Shown here piece after piece: positions 53,890 through 62,848 of a stretch of DNA of 64,000 nucleotides. The position numbers and the translations under genes were made by a program. This stretch comes from Polaribacter sp. SA4-12 (GTDB lineage Bacteria; Bacteroidota; Bacteroidia; Flavobacteriales; Flavobacteriaceae): NCBI RefSeq assembly GCF_002163675.1, contig NZ_CP019334.1:1374001-1438000 (forward strand), in the 5' to 3' direction. Below the pieces are notes generated by a model. That model had not been told where the DNA came from and did not search any database. It saw nothing but the letters and a program-made list of their open reading frames with translations. Each line of letters starts with the position of its first letter. Within the stretch, counting starts at the first letter, position 1.

Positions 53890-56577
53890 TTAGTTAAAAG
53901 GTAGTTTAAAACCAAAAATTGTGCCTTTTTTATTTGTTTTTTCTATCCAAATTTTTCCTTTATGCATTTCTATGATCTGTTTGCTTATCGCTAACCCCAA
54001 TCCACTACCTTGAGGTTTAATTGTATTTTGATTAATTGACTGAAAAAACTTATCAAAAATATATTCAATATCTTCCTCAATGATGCCTTTACCATTATCT
54101 TCTACAAAGACACAATGATAAGAATCTGTCTTTTTAAAACTGATTTTTATAATTCCATTTTGAAGCGGACAGAATTTAATTGCATTCGATAATAAATTGG
54201 TTAACACCTGTAAAATACGATCTTCATCATACTTAAACAAGATGTTTTCTTCCTCTGAAAAAATTAATTCCACTCCTTTTTTATGAGCGATTTGTTTAAT
54301 ACTATTAATTGCCTTCTCAATTGTTTTACGAATATCGTTTTCATATAAATCTAGATGATCTCTTCCGGTTGATAATTTTTCAAAATCTAAAATATTATGA
54401 ATTAACCTTGATAACCTATCTGAATCTTGCAATATATTTTTTAGAAACTGAGTCTTAATTTCAGCTTCCATGCTTTCATCATCTAAAATTAATTCTGTAG
54501 CAGCACGTATTCCTGTTATTGGTGTTTTCAATTCGTGAGCAACTGTGTCTAAAAACTCATCTTTTTGTAGATCTTTTTTAATTAAGTTTTGATTTGCCTC
54601 TTTTAACTGATCTGTTAGCGTAAATAATTCGTCAGATTTTTCTTTTAGTAATTTATTGTTGGCAATTGTTTCTTTAGATTCTTCTAAAATCTTTAAAACC
54701 TCAACCAAACTTATTTCCTCTTCTTTTACAACATTATCAATCAATATTTTTGCTGATGCACTACCAATACTTCCTGTTAGGAGTTTCTCTGAAAAATTAA
54801 TTAATCTTGCGTCTGCAAGCTGTGTATTTTGAGGAAGTTTATATTTCGTAAAAAAGATACTTAAAGCTCTTTGGGCTCTTTTTTCTCCTAAAAACTTAAT
54901 TAAAATATTTTTGATATCAGCAACATAAGCTTCTCCTTTCCAAACCAACGCTCCATCTTGTAAAGTAGCATAGTTTTTACTATCAACATACATTTCCGCG
55001 TAATTACGTTCTCTATAATTTCCTTTAAAAAGTAAGGAAAGCACTAAATAGATGACAGTATTTATTAATAAACTCCAGAAAAAAGCGTGCGCAGGAGGAC
55101 TTAAAAAATCAATACCAAATAAAGCATAAGGTTTTGTGAATGATAAATTGAAAATTCCGTTATCAGTAAAAGAGGAAGAACCCGTAAAAGCTTCTATTGT
55201 AAAAGGCAGAATCAGTGTATAGGCTGTTATTAGAAACCCGATAATTATTCCTGTAATTGCTGCTTTAGAAGAACCTCTATTCCAATAAAGACCAATAAAA
55301 AAAGAAGGTGCTAATTGTGCTATGATCACAAAAGAGATTAAACCGATTGAATAAAGAGATAACTCAATAGAAAAATTAATATAAAAAAGATACGCTAAAA
55401 TAATAATCAAGAAAATTGATAATCTTCTTATTGTAAGAATATACTTCGCGTTTTTTTCAGGATGATTTTTTATAAATTTCTCTAAAAATCCATAGGGAAT
55501 AATTAAGTTATTACTAATCATGGTAGAGAGTGCAAGCGTAGAAATTACCACCATAGATATTGCAGCAGAAAAACCACCTAAAAAAACTAATAATGCTAAA
55601 AAAACATTTCCGTTTTGTAATGGTAATAATAAAGTATAATACTCCGCATTTACAGTATCTCCAAAGGTTAATTTACCTGCCCAAGCAATATAAATAACAA
55701 AAATATTGAATAATAAAAGATATAATGGAAATAGCCAAATTGCCTTTTTTAAATGTTTCTCTCGATTGTTTTCAATAACTGAAACTTGAAACTGTCTTGG
55801 TAATAAGAAAATAGCTATAAATGATAACATAATCATAAACATCCAATTTAAAGCCTTCTCAAAACTACCGATTGTTGTTAACTGTTCAAAGTCTTTAACT
55901 TTAGAAATTTTAGTATAAATATCTTCCGTTCCATCAAACAAAACATACGTTACATAAACACCAATTATTAAGAAAAATACTAGCTTTAATATTGATTCAA
56001 AGGCTACAGATGTAACAATACCTCTATGTTTCTCTGATGCATCCGTTTTTTGTGTACCAAAAAAAGTAGCAAAAATTGCCAATATTACTGCTATATAAAA
56101 AGTAGAATCATCTAAAATATTGGTAGATACATAACTGGTGTCATCAGTCATAATCTCAAAAGTTTCTGAAACAGCTTTTAATTGTAATGCGATATAAGGC
56201 ACAATTCCTAGAAAACAAATGATACTTACTAATGCACCAAGAAATCGATGATTTCCATATCTGAGAGAAATAAAATCTGCTATTGAAGAAATTTTTTGTT
56301 GTTTAGATATTTTAATTATTTTTCTTAGAACAACAATCCATAAGGGAGATGCAATCACTGGCCCCAGATAAATGGGTAAAAAACTAATACCAGAATTTGC
56401 AGCGATACCTACACTACCATAATATGTCCAAGCAGAACAGTAAACTGCTAGAGATAATGTATACATATATGGATTATTTACCCATTTACTCTTAGAATTT
56501 TTCTCTGCTTTATAAGCAATAAAAAAAAGAATAGATAAATAAGAAATAATAATAAAAAACAAGAAGTAATTACTCAT
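53890..56577 (-). CDS. Sensor histidine kinase with sodium:solute-symporter-type sensor (CbrA/CrbS-like)
   Basis: 895 residues. The first ~490 form about 13 transmembrane helices of the SSS/SLC5 type (WVNNPYMYTLSLAVYCSAWTYYGSVG; AQLAPSFFIGLYWNRGSSKAAITG). A linker and coiled coil (about 530-665) follow, then a HisKA domain with H-box DTVAHELKTPITG (His about 681) and HATPase motifs LLSNAIKFCP (N), DNGKGI (G1) and GSGLGLAISK (G2). The architecture is that of CbrA/CrbS kinases, which in proteobacteria control acs and actP by sensing or transporting a carboxylate or amino acid. Position between acs and the symporter fits an acetate switch; the exact ligand is inference. Confidence 0.9.
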   Translation of the reverse strand: MSNYFLFFIIISYLSILFFIAYKAEKNSKSKWVNNPYMYTLSLAVYCSAWTYYGSVGIAANSGISFLPIYLGPVIASPLWIVVLRKIIKISKQQKISSIADFISLRYGNHRFLGALVSIICFLGIVPYIALQLKAVSETFEIMTDDTSYVSTNILDDSTFYIAVILAIFATFFGTQKTDASEKHRGIVTSVAFESILKLVFFLIIGVYVTYVLFDGTEDIYTKISKVKDFEQLTTIGSFEKALNWMFMIMLSFIAIFLLPRQFQVSVIENNREKHLKKAIWLFPLYLLLFNIFVIYIAWAGKLTFGDTVNAEYYTLLLPLQNGNVFLALLVFLGGFSAAISMVVISTLALSTMISNNLIIPYGFLEKFIKNHPEKNAKYILTIRRLSIFLIIILAYLFYINFSIELSLYSIGLISFVIIAQLAPSFFIGLYWNRGSSKAAITGIIIGFLITAYTLILPFTIEAFTGSSSFTDNGIFNLSFTKPYALFGIDFLSPPAHAFFWSLLINTVIYLVLSLLFKGNYRERNYAEMYVDSKNYATLQDGALVWKGEAYVADIKNILIKFLGEKRAQRALSIFFTKYKLPQNTQLADARLINFSEKLLTGSIGSASAKILIDNVVKEEEISLVEVLKILEESKETIANNKLLKEKSDELFTLTDQLKEANQNLIKKDLQKDEFLDTVAHELKTPITGIRAATELILDDESMEAEIKTQFLKNILQDSDRLSRLIHNILDFEKLSTGRDHLDLYENDIRKTIEKAINSIKQIAHKKGVELIFSEEENILFKYDEDRILQVLTNLLSNAIKFCPLQNGIIKISFKKTDSYHCVFVEDNGKGIIEEDIEYIFDKFFQSINQNTIKPQGSGLGLAISKQIIEMHKGKIWIEKTNKKGTIFGFKLPFN

Positions 56578-56764
56578 AATGTTTTTTTAGAACAGTGTAA
56601 GAGATTAAAATTGAAACAAGCCAAATTGAAAATATTGAAAAATATAACGTTGGAATTCCAAAAACAGCGCCATCCAAATTAAAAATTAATATGAATGGAA
56701 TATTGAAAATTAATAGTAATACAAAAGAAAGTACAACTAATTTTTGTTCGTGTCTTTTTTTCAT
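56570..56764 (-). CDS. Small membrane protein coupled to the SSS kinase
   Basis: 64 residues, two helices (VVLSFVLLLIFNIPFILIF about 9-27; IPTLYFSIFSIWLVSILISYTVL about 37-59), ending KKHYE. Its end overlaps the kinase start by 8 nt. Small partners of this kind are often encoded before CbrA/SSS proteins; I cannot name the family securely. It begins about 100 nt after the terminator of the symporter gene. Confidence 0.65.
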   Translation of the reverse strand: MKKRHEQKLVVLSFVLLLIFNIPFILIFNLDGAVFGIPTLYFSIFSIWLVSILISYTVLKKHYE

Positions 56765-56786
56765 TTCTAATTATAAATGTAATAAA

Positions 56787-56820
56787 AAAAACAGCATCAT
56801 AATAAAATGATACTGTTTTT
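56787..56820 (-). terminator. Terminator of the symporter operon
   Basis: AAAACAGCATCAT / ATGATACTGTTTTT pair with one mismatch and a 6-nt loop. On the minus strand a long T tract follows. It lies about 42 nt past the symporter stop codon. Confidence 0.8.
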
Positions 56821-56861
56821 AACTATTAACCTAATTAACTTTTACTTTTTCATCCACTTTT

Positions 56862-58553
56862 TTAATGATCTGTAGCTTCTCCAGCTCCAGATGGAATTCT
56901 AATATTTTCTACTAAATCTTGAACATCTTCTGGTGGAGCAGGTGTCATTCTAGAAACGACAACAGAAATCACAAAGTTTACAAACATTGCAACTGTTCCA
57001 AATCCTTCTGGCGAAATACCAAACCACCATTCGCTTGCTGGTGGCTTATCACCTAACCAACCCAATTTAAATTTAGCCATATAGAAAAACATTAAAGCCA
57101 ATCCAACAACCATACCTGAAATTGCACCTTCTTTATTCATTCTTTTATCAAAAATACCTAAAACAATTGCTGGAAAAAATGAGGCTGCAGCTAAACCAAA
57201 AGCTAATGCAACCACGGCGGCGACAAACCCTGGTGGATTTATTCCAAAATATCCCGCTACACATACTGCAACTGCCGCACTTAGACGTGCTGCTAAAAGT
57301 TCTCCTTTTTCACTAATTTCTGGTACAAATATTTTCTTTAATAAATCATGAGAAACTGAGGATGCAATTACCAAAAGCAATCCTGCTGCCGTAGATAAAG
57401 CTGCCGCTAAACCACCAGCACCAACAAGAGCAATAACCCAATTCGGTAATCTTGCTATTTCTGGATTTGCCAATACCATAATATCTCTATCAATAGTTAA
57501 CTCATTATTCTTAGTATCTGCTAAATATTGAATTACACCATCTTTATTTTTATCCTCAAAATTTAAAAGACCTGTTTTTTCCCAGTTCCCAAACCATTCT
57601 GGCATTTCTTCATACTTTTTCTCACTAACAGTTTCAATTAAATTAACTCTAGCAAAAACTGCTACAGCAGGAACCGTTGTGTATAAAATAGCGATAAATA
57701 ATAATGCCCAACCTGCAGATTTACGTGCATCTCTTACATTTGGTACTGTAAAAAATCTTACAATAACGTGAGGTAAGCCAGCTGTACCAGCCATTAAAGC
57801 TAACGTAATTGCAAATACATCTATCATCGATTTACCTCCAGAAGTATATTCATGAAAACCAAGTTCTCGATGCAACCCATCTAATTTATCTAATAAATAA
57901 ATGCCATCTTCTCCTGCACCTCCCATACCAATTTGGGGTATTGGGTTACCAGTCATCTGAATTGAAATAAATATAGCTGGTACCATAAAAGCAAAAATAA
58001 GTACACAATATTGAGCTACTTGTGTATACGTAATACCTTTCATACCACCAAGTACAGCGTAAAACAATACAATTGCCATACCGATATAAACACCTGTATT
58101 AATATCTACTTCTAAGTATCTAGAAAAAACAATACCTACTCCTCTCATTTGTCCTGCAACATATGTAAACGAAACAATTAGCGCTGCGATTACTGCAACA
58201 ATACGTGCAACATTTGAGTAATATCTATCTCCTATAAAATCTGGCACTGTAAATTTTCCGAATTTTCTTAAATATGGCGCTAGTAATAATGCTAAAAGTA
58301 CATATCCACCTGTCCATCCCATTAAATAAACAGATCCATCATATCCTCCAAAAGACACAATACCTGCTAAGGAGATAAATGATGCAGCAGACATCCAATC
58401 TGCAGCTGTAGCCATACCATTAATAATCGGCGGTACACCACCACCTGCTACATAAAATTCTTTTGACGATCCTGCTCTAGCCCATATTGCAATACCTATA
58501 TATAATGCAAATGATATTCCGACTAAAATCCACGTCCAAGTTAATATTCCCAT
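56862..58553 (-). CDS. Sodium:solute symporter, acetate (ActP-like) type
   Basis: 563 residues with about 13-14 transmembrane helices. Family marks: EFYVAGGGVPPIINGMATAADWMSAASFISLAG (about 31-63), GMKGITYTQVAQYCVLIFAFMVP (about 169-191), LMAGTAGLPHVIVRFFTVP (about 255-273) and ALSTAAGLLLVIASSVSHDLL (about 386-406). A loop of about 60 residues (about 307-365; NWEKTGLLNFEDKNKDGVIQYL) is an addition found in the DUF4212-linked subfamily. It takes up acetate or another short carboxylate with sodium. The preceding gene encodes its DUF4212 small subunit, and acs is nearby. Confidence 0.88.
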   Translation of the reverse strand: MGILTWTWILVGISFALYIGIAIWARAGSSKEFYVAGGGVPPIINGMATAADWMSAASFISLAGIVSFGGYDGSVYLMGWTGGYVLLALLLAPYLRKFGKFTVPDFIGDRYYSNVARIVAVIAALIVSFTYVAGQMRGVGIVFSRYLEVDINTGVYIGMAIVLFYAVLGGMKGITYTQVAQYCVLIFAFMVPAIFISIQMTGNPIPQIGMGGAGEDGIYLLDKLDGLHRELGFHEYTSGGKSMIDVFAITLALMAGTAGLPHVIVRFFTVPNVRDARKSAGWALLFIAILYTTVPAVAVFARVNLIETVSEKKYEEMPEWFGNWEKTGLLNFEDKNKDGVIQYLADTKNNELTIDRDIMVLANPEIARLPNWVIALVGAGGLAAALSTAAGLLLVIASSVSHDLLKKIFVPEISEKGELLAARLSAAVAVCVAGYFGINPPGFVAAVVALAFGLAAASFFPAIVLGIFDKRMNKEGAISGMVVGLALMFFYMAKFKLGWLGDKPPASEWWFGISPEGFGTVAMFVNFVISVVVSRMTPAPPEDVQDLVENIRIPSGAGEATDH

Positions 58554-58587
58554 GTTATTTCTATTTTTTTATATTTTGTTAGTTAGT

Positions 58588-58845
58588 TTATTCGTCTACT
58601 CCGTATTTCTTATCTAGCTTATTCATTAGCTTCATATAAACAAATATGAGCACTACAAATACATACAAAGAACCTTGTTGAGCAAACCAGAAGCCTAATT
58701 TAAACCCTCCTAATTTTATGGTGTTTAATTGTTCTACTAATAGAATTCCAAAAACAAAAGAAACTAAAAACCAAATAGACAGCAGAATCGCTAAATATTT
58801 TAAATTTTCTCTCCAATACTTTTTCATTTGTGTTTTATGCGACAT
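58588..58845 (-). CDS. DUF4212 symporter small subunit
   Basis: 85 residues, two transmembrane helices (YLAILLSIWFLVSFVFGILL about 13-32; YVFVVLIFVYMKLMNKL about 56-72) with the connecting NTIKLGGFKLGFWFAQQGS motif diagnostic of DUF4212. Family members are the small subunits of a two-gene symporter and always precede the SSS protein, as here (34-nt gap). It lies in the inner membrane beside the ActP-like symporter. Confidence 0.93.
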   Translation of the reverse strand: MSHKTQMKKYWRENLKYLAILLSIWFLVSFVFGILLVEQLNTIKLGGFKLGFWFAQQGSLYVFVVLIFVYMKLMNKLDKKYGVDE

Positions 58846-58861
58846 AATTTTATAGTTTTTA

Positions 58862-60082
58862 TTATAGATAAATCATTGCTTGTAAGGTTACACTGCTTGT
58901 AGAAGTGCCATAATCTTGGTTTTTATATTCTAATGTTAATTTAGAATTATGACCACTCATATACGCATTAACACCTAAACCCAAAATATTTCTATTATTA
59001 GAAGTAGCATCATAACTATTACTACCATAAGAAGCATAAGGTTGAAATCTAGTTTTTGTTTTATCACCTGCAAAAACATAACCTACATGAGTATAAACCA
59101 TATTACCAGTACCATAAGCACTATATAAATAGTTTTCTCCATAATTATTAGATTGATATGTTGTGTAAGCAGTTATAGCGCTTCCATCATCTCCTAAAGA
59201 TGCGTCATAGAAGGCATCAATAGCAAAGATTGAGACATCCTCACTCACTAAATTACCACCCTTCATTTTGACAGTACCTTTTGGATGCATGAAAAAACCA
59301 GCTCCTATATTAAATACTTTTTTTCCTCCAAGATAAGTTCCTACCTTAAATGGTAAAAAGTTTGATTCTTGATCTAATAAATTAAATTCGAAATATCCTG
59401 CAAACGTTTTTCCAGAATCTTTAGTTCCTAACAAATTTGCTCCTCCATAAACAGCTTCACCATTTGCAGAAGGTACTCTTGCATCTAAACCATTTACAAT
59501 AGCATCATTTATTGCAACTCTATATTGAAATTTCCCAAACTTACCTTTCATAAAAACACCAATATGTCTTGCAAATTGATCTGATAAGCCAATAGTTGCC
59601 CAAGATTGACGATTATTATCTAACGTCATCATATTTAAAGTACTTTGATTATTTAATCTAGAAATACCATTAAAATAATGTAATCCTGCACCAATAGCAT
59701 GATCTTTACCTAAACTGTATTGTGCCCAAGCATCATGTAAGAAAATTTGAGACCCTGTTCCTTTACCTGTAGGTGAAAGTGTCCCAGAATTCAAACTATT
59801 TAAACCGAAATGAGTTAAAATTAAAAATTTATCAGTAATCTGAGAGAACATTAAAACTCTTGCTCTTCTTAAATTAAAACTTGTTTTACTTGAAGTTGCA
59901 GCCGCATCATTATTATACGTTGCTTGTACTTGTGCCCAAGAAATTAAACGAAGATACTTTTTACCATCTTCATCAAATTTTATTTTAAGGCCTCCTTTAT
60001 AGTCAGGAGAACCTTGTGAATACATTACTTGTAGGGATAGGAAAAAGACTCCTAGCAGCAATGTTTTAGTCATTTTGTTCAT
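58862..60082 (-). CDS. Outer-membrane porin (phosphate-selective OprO/OprP-like)
   Basis: 406 residues. Sec signal peptide (TKTLLLGVFFLSLQVMYSQG, cleavage about residue 23), then about 16 alternating beta-strands with aromatic girdles (YLRLISWAQVQATYNND; FNLRRARVLMFSQITDKFLILTHFGLNS; KLTLEYKNQDYGTSTSSVTLQAMIYL), ending in a terminal aromatic-rich strand. It resembles porins annotated as phosphate-selective. Here it heads the symporter operon (16 nt before DUF4212), so it more likely admits acetate or a related anion; that is inference from context. Confidence 0.8.
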   Translation of the reverse strand: MNKMTKTLLLGVFFLSLQVMYSQGSPDYKGGLKIKFDEDGKKYLRLISWAQVQATYNNDAAATSSKTSFNLRRARVLMFSQITDKFLILTHFGLNSLNSGTLSPTGKGTGSQIFLHDAWAQYSLGKDHAIGAGLHYFNGISRLNNQSTLNMMTLDNNRQSWATIGLSDQFARHIGVFMKGKFGKFQYRVAINDAIVNGLDARVPSANGEAVYGGANLLGTKDSGKTFAGYFEFNLLDQESNFLPFKVGTYLGGKKVFNIGAGFFMHPKGTVKMKGGNLVSEDVSIFAIDAFYDASLGDDGSAITAYTTYQSNNYGENYLYSAYGTGNMVYTHVGYVFAGDKTKTRFQPYASYGSNSYDATSNNRNILGLGVNAYMSGHNSKLTLEYKNQDYGTSTSSVTLQAMIYL

Positions 60083-60191
60083 TTTTTTTTAAGTTTAAGG
60101 TTAGTTAAAAATAGTTTTGTGTGCTCTACTAAATTCTAACTAATTACTACTATAAAAAAAAACAATATACTAATTTGGTAAATAAATATAC

Positions 60192-60611
60192 TTACTCTTT
60201 AAAACGTTCCCATTTTATAAGCATAAACTTATCACCTAGCTCTGTTACCACTAAACCTGCTCCTGCTAAATTTTTAGGATTTTTAAAATAGTTAGACAGC
60301 TCATCAGCATTTAATATTTTATACGTAGAGTGATAATTTCCATTATAAGGCCTCTTAATATTATACTTCTTTACCCAGTTTAATACACTTACATGAGACA
60401 CACCTAAAATACGCTCAATCTCCCTATAAGTTAATCCTTCTAAATATAGTTGCAGCGCCTTATTGACATAATAATCGTCAATCTTTTTCCCTAACTTATT
60501 AACTGTAAAAAAATAAGAGCAATCTTTACACTTATAACGTTGTCTATTTTTGATAATTCCACTTTTAATATACCTATCAGAATTACAGTTTGGACATAAA
60601 TTTATTTTCAT
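60192..60611 (-). CDS. InsA-like zinc-finger/HTH protein, probably domesticated
   Basis: 139 residues. The N-terminus has a CxxC...CxxC zinc finger (CPNC about 6-9, CKDC about 33-36), as in IS1 InsA, then HTH-type EGLTYREIERILGVSHVSVLNWVKKY (about 59-84). The C-terminal 45 residues (NADELSNYFKNPKNLAGAGLVVTELGDKFML) are not transposase-like. No InsB/DDE partner and no terminal inverted repeats are seen around it. It lies 109 nt upstream of the porin operon on the same strand, the position of a local regulator. Confidence 0.75.
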   Translation of the reverse strand: MKINLCPNCNSDRYIKSGIIKNRQRYKCKDCSYFFTVNKLGKKIDDYYVNKALQLYLEGLTYREIERILGVSHVSVLNWVKKYNIKRPYNGNYHSTYKILNADELSNYFKNPKNLAGAGLVVTELGDKFMLIKWERFKE

Positions 60612-60749
60612 ATATATAAAATTAGCATAAATATATCAATTTAGCAAATTTATTTTTCATAATCACCTAATAAACAGCAACAAACCTTTAACACCATTGA
60701 TAATTTATTATACTTGTTAAAAAAACTTATAAAAATTCAATTTATAAAT

Positions 60750-60757
60750 TACATTTG
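60750..60757 (+). promoter_or_regulatory. Promoter -7 box of the TauE/SafE gene
   Basis: TACATTTG, an exact TAnnTTTG, ending 7 nt before ATG 60764. It predicts a nearly leaderless mRNA and excludes the in-frame TTG at 60755, which is part of the box. Confidence 0.6.
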
Positions 60758-60763
60758 TATTTC

Positions 60764-61543
60764 ATGACTTACGATATTATAATAGAATCTTTATTTTACA
60801 ATTGGCATATTGTTCTTTTATTCTTCATTGTTGCTATTTTATACTCATCAGTTGGTTTTGGTGGAGGGTCTAGTTATTTAGCAATTTTAGCACTAACAGG
60901 AATCCTATTTACTCAAATTAGAGCAACGGCTTTACTCTGTAATATTGTTGTTGTCTCTGGAAACGTATTTTTATTTTATCAACAGAAAAGAATCGATTGG
61001 AAAAAAGCTATTCCTCTTATTTTATTTAGCATTCCTTTAGCTTACTTAGGTGGTTACCTAAAAATAAGTCAACATTTCTTTTTTATATTATTAGGTTTTA
61101 CACTCTTATTTGCAGCAGTTACTATGTGGATTTCTAAACGAATTGTTTCTTCGGATGAAAAAAACATCAACTTAAATCCTATAAAAAATGCTGGTTATGG
61201 TGGAGTTATTGGGTTTATTTCTGGAATGGTTGGCATAGGTGGAGGCGTATTTTTAGCTCCTTTTCTACATCTTACAGGTTGGGATACTCCAAAAAAAATA
61301 GCTGCAACTGCAAGTGTTTTTATTTTGGTGAATTCTATTGCTGGGTTAATTGGTCAATATTCGAACCCTGATTTTGTAATTGATTGGAATTTGACTTCAA
61401 TTTTACTAGTTACTGTTTTTATTGGAGGACAAATTGGAAGTAGAATGAGTAATAATCTATTTACTCCTATTCAACTAAAAAAAGCAACGGCTATTTTGAT
61501 TGCCTTTGTAAGTCTTAGAATCTTATGGAAGTATTTATTCTAA
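60764..61543 (+). CDS. TauE/SafE family membrane exporter
   Basis: 259 residues from ATG 60764. About eight transmembrane helices in two repeats. Family motifs are FIVAILYSSVGFGGGSSYLAILAL (about 18-41) and its counterpart GYGGVIGFISGMVGIGGGVFLAPFLHL (about 144-170). It exports or takes up sulfite, sulfoacetate or other organic anions by homology; the substrate is unknown. The promoter box overlapping the apparent upstream TTG supports the chosen start. The TerC gene follows after 78 nt, with its own possible promoter. Confidence 0.87.
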   Translation: MTYDIIIESLFYNWHIVLLFFIVAILYSSVGFGGGSSYLAILALTGILFTQIRATALLCNIVVVSGNVFLFYQQKRIDWKKAIPLILFSIPLAYLGGYLKISQHFFFILLGFTLLFAAVTMWISKRIVSSDEKNINLNPIKNAGYGGVIGFISGMVGIGGGVFLAPFLHLTGWDTPKKIAATASVFILVNSIAGLIGQYSNPDFVIDWNLTSILLVTVFIGGQIGSRMSNNLFTPIQLKKATAILIAFVSLRILWKYLF

Positions 61544-61572
61544 AAAATACAAAATCATTAAATATCTTTAAA

Positions 61573-61580
61573 TATCTTTG
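61573..61580 (+). promoter_or_regulatory. Candidate -7 box of the TerC-family gene
   Basis: TATCTTTG, an exact TAnnTTTG, 41 nt before the ATG. No TTG at -33. Confidence 0.45.
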
Positions 61581-61621
61581 AAGTCGAAAAAAAATTGAAT
61601 TAATTAAGCAAACAAAAAACT

Positions 61622-62419
61622 ATGTTAGGAATTCTTTTCACATTATTTATGTTAATCTTATTACAAGCCGTATTAGGATTTGATAACTTACTTTATATTT
61701 CTTTAGAATCTAAAAAAGCACCAGAAGCTGATCAGAAAAAAGTTAGAAAAACAGGAATCTTAATAGCAATTGTATTAAGAATTGTTTTGTTATTAGTACT
61801 TGTTTCTATAATAGAATTCTTTCAAGAACCTTTTTCTTTTCTATCCGGAGGCATAACAGACATTGTTCATTTTGCTTTTAACGGACATAGTATCATTGTT
61901 TTATTAGGTGGTGGCTTTATAATTTACACAGCTATAAAAGAAATTTGGCACATGATTTCTACAAAAGGACTTGATGTTTCTGAAATGTCTAAAGATCGAA
62001 ATACCAAATCTTCAAATGCAGTTATTACTAGTATTGTTATAATGAATTTAGTTTTTTCTTTTGATTCAATTTTAGCTGCAATTGGTCTTACGAGCGAGAT
62101 AGAGAGTTCTACAACTGCTTTTATAGTAATGGCAATTGCTATTGTAATTAGTGGTTTATTAATGCTTATTATGGCTGATAAAATATCTACTTTCTTATCA
62201 AAAAATAGAATGTACGAAGTATTAGGTTTATTTATTCTTTTTATTGTTGGAATAATGTTAGTTACTGAAGGTGGACATTTAGCACACATTAAAATTTTCG
62301 GCGAAGAAATTGTACCAATGAGTAAAACTACTTTCTATTTTGTATTAGCTGTTTTAGTTATTGTTGATGTTGTACAAGGAAGATATCAAAAGAAATTATT
62401 AATAGAACAAGGTAAATAA
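61622..62419 (+). CDS. TerC family integral membrane protein
   Basis: 265 residues, seven to eight helices. TerC hallmarks with membrane-embedded acidic residues: AVLGFDNLLYISL (about 16-28, Asp), VLRIVLLLVLVSI, and the second repeat MNLVFSFDSILAAIGLT (about 141-157, Asp). Recent work links TerC proteins with metal (Mn2+) export alongside secretion; tellurite resistance is the historical name. The middle loop (about 100-130, KGLDVSEMSKDRNTKSS) is cytoplasmic and charged. A strong bidirectional terminator follows. Confidence 0.87.
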   Translation: MLGILFTLFMLILLQAVLGFDNLLYISLESKKAPEADQKKVRKTGILIAIVLRIVLLLVLVSIIEFFQEPFSFLSGGITDIVHFAFNGHSIIVLLGGGFIIYTAIKEIWHMISTKGLDVSEMSKDRNTKSSNAVITSIVIMNLVFSFDSILAAIGLTSEIESSTTAFIVMAIAIVISGLLMLIMADKISTFLSKNRMYEVLGLFILFIVGIMLVTEGGHLAHIKIFGEEIVPMSKTTFYFVLAVLVIVDVVQGRYQKKLLIEQGK

Positions 62420-62442
62420 ATTACTCGTAAAATACTCTTATA

Positions 62443-62478
62443 AAAAAAGTCGCTGTATTAATTTACAGCGACTTTTTT
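62443..62478. terminator. Bidirectional intrinsic terminator
   Basis: AAAAAAGTCGCTGTA / TTACAGCGACTTTTTT, a near-perfect 14-bp stem with A and T tracts. It separates the convergent TerC and unknown genes; the right arm touches the stop codon of the minus-strand gene. Confidence 0.9.
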
Positions 62479-62848
62479 ATGATATCTCAGCAATACTATC
62501 TTTAATTCTTTGAGAAGTAATTTGTAGAATCCTTCTATTTATTTCTGATGAATTTTCTGAATAGAATGCAAATTCATCCATAGAAAAATGACCAACAATA
62601 AAACCTAACACAATATTTTTAAAGTTATTATCTGTTTTAAAAAAAGAAGAAATATTACTTCTCTTTTTCTTATCTGGTATAACAGAAAAATCTACTTTCC
62701 TTTTTAGAAGATGGTTTTTTAAAAATGCAATTAACAAAGTATGTTGCATTTTTATAATAGGCCTTAATGTATTGTTTTGAAACCTTTCCATTTCTGTAGT
62801 TCCTTCGTTTACTAAATCTGCTATAATTGGTCTTTCTTTTTTATTCAT
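62477..62848 (-). CDS. Uncharacterised protein
   Basis: 123 residues. Soluble, helical and basic (TEMERFQNNTLRPIIKMQHTLLIAFLKNHLLKRKVDF), then SSFFKTDNNFKNIVLGFIVGHFSMDEFAFYSENSSEINRRILQITSQRI. It looks like a conserved hypothetical protein of flavobacteria; no domain name can be given. It overlaps the end of the preceding gene by 8 nt (62841-62848), so the two are translationally coupled and probably act together. Confidence 0.6.
   Translation of the reverse strand: MNKKERPIIADLVNEGTTEMERFQNNTLRPIIKMQHTLLIAFLKNHLLKRKVDFSVIPDKKKRSNISSFFKTDNNFKNIVLGFIVGHFSMDEFAFYSENSSEINRRILQITSQRIKDSIAEIS

Noticed and set aside
60192..60611. Complete IS1-type insertion sequence
   Set aside because: There is no second frame, no DDE domain and no inverted repeats or target duplication around the gene.
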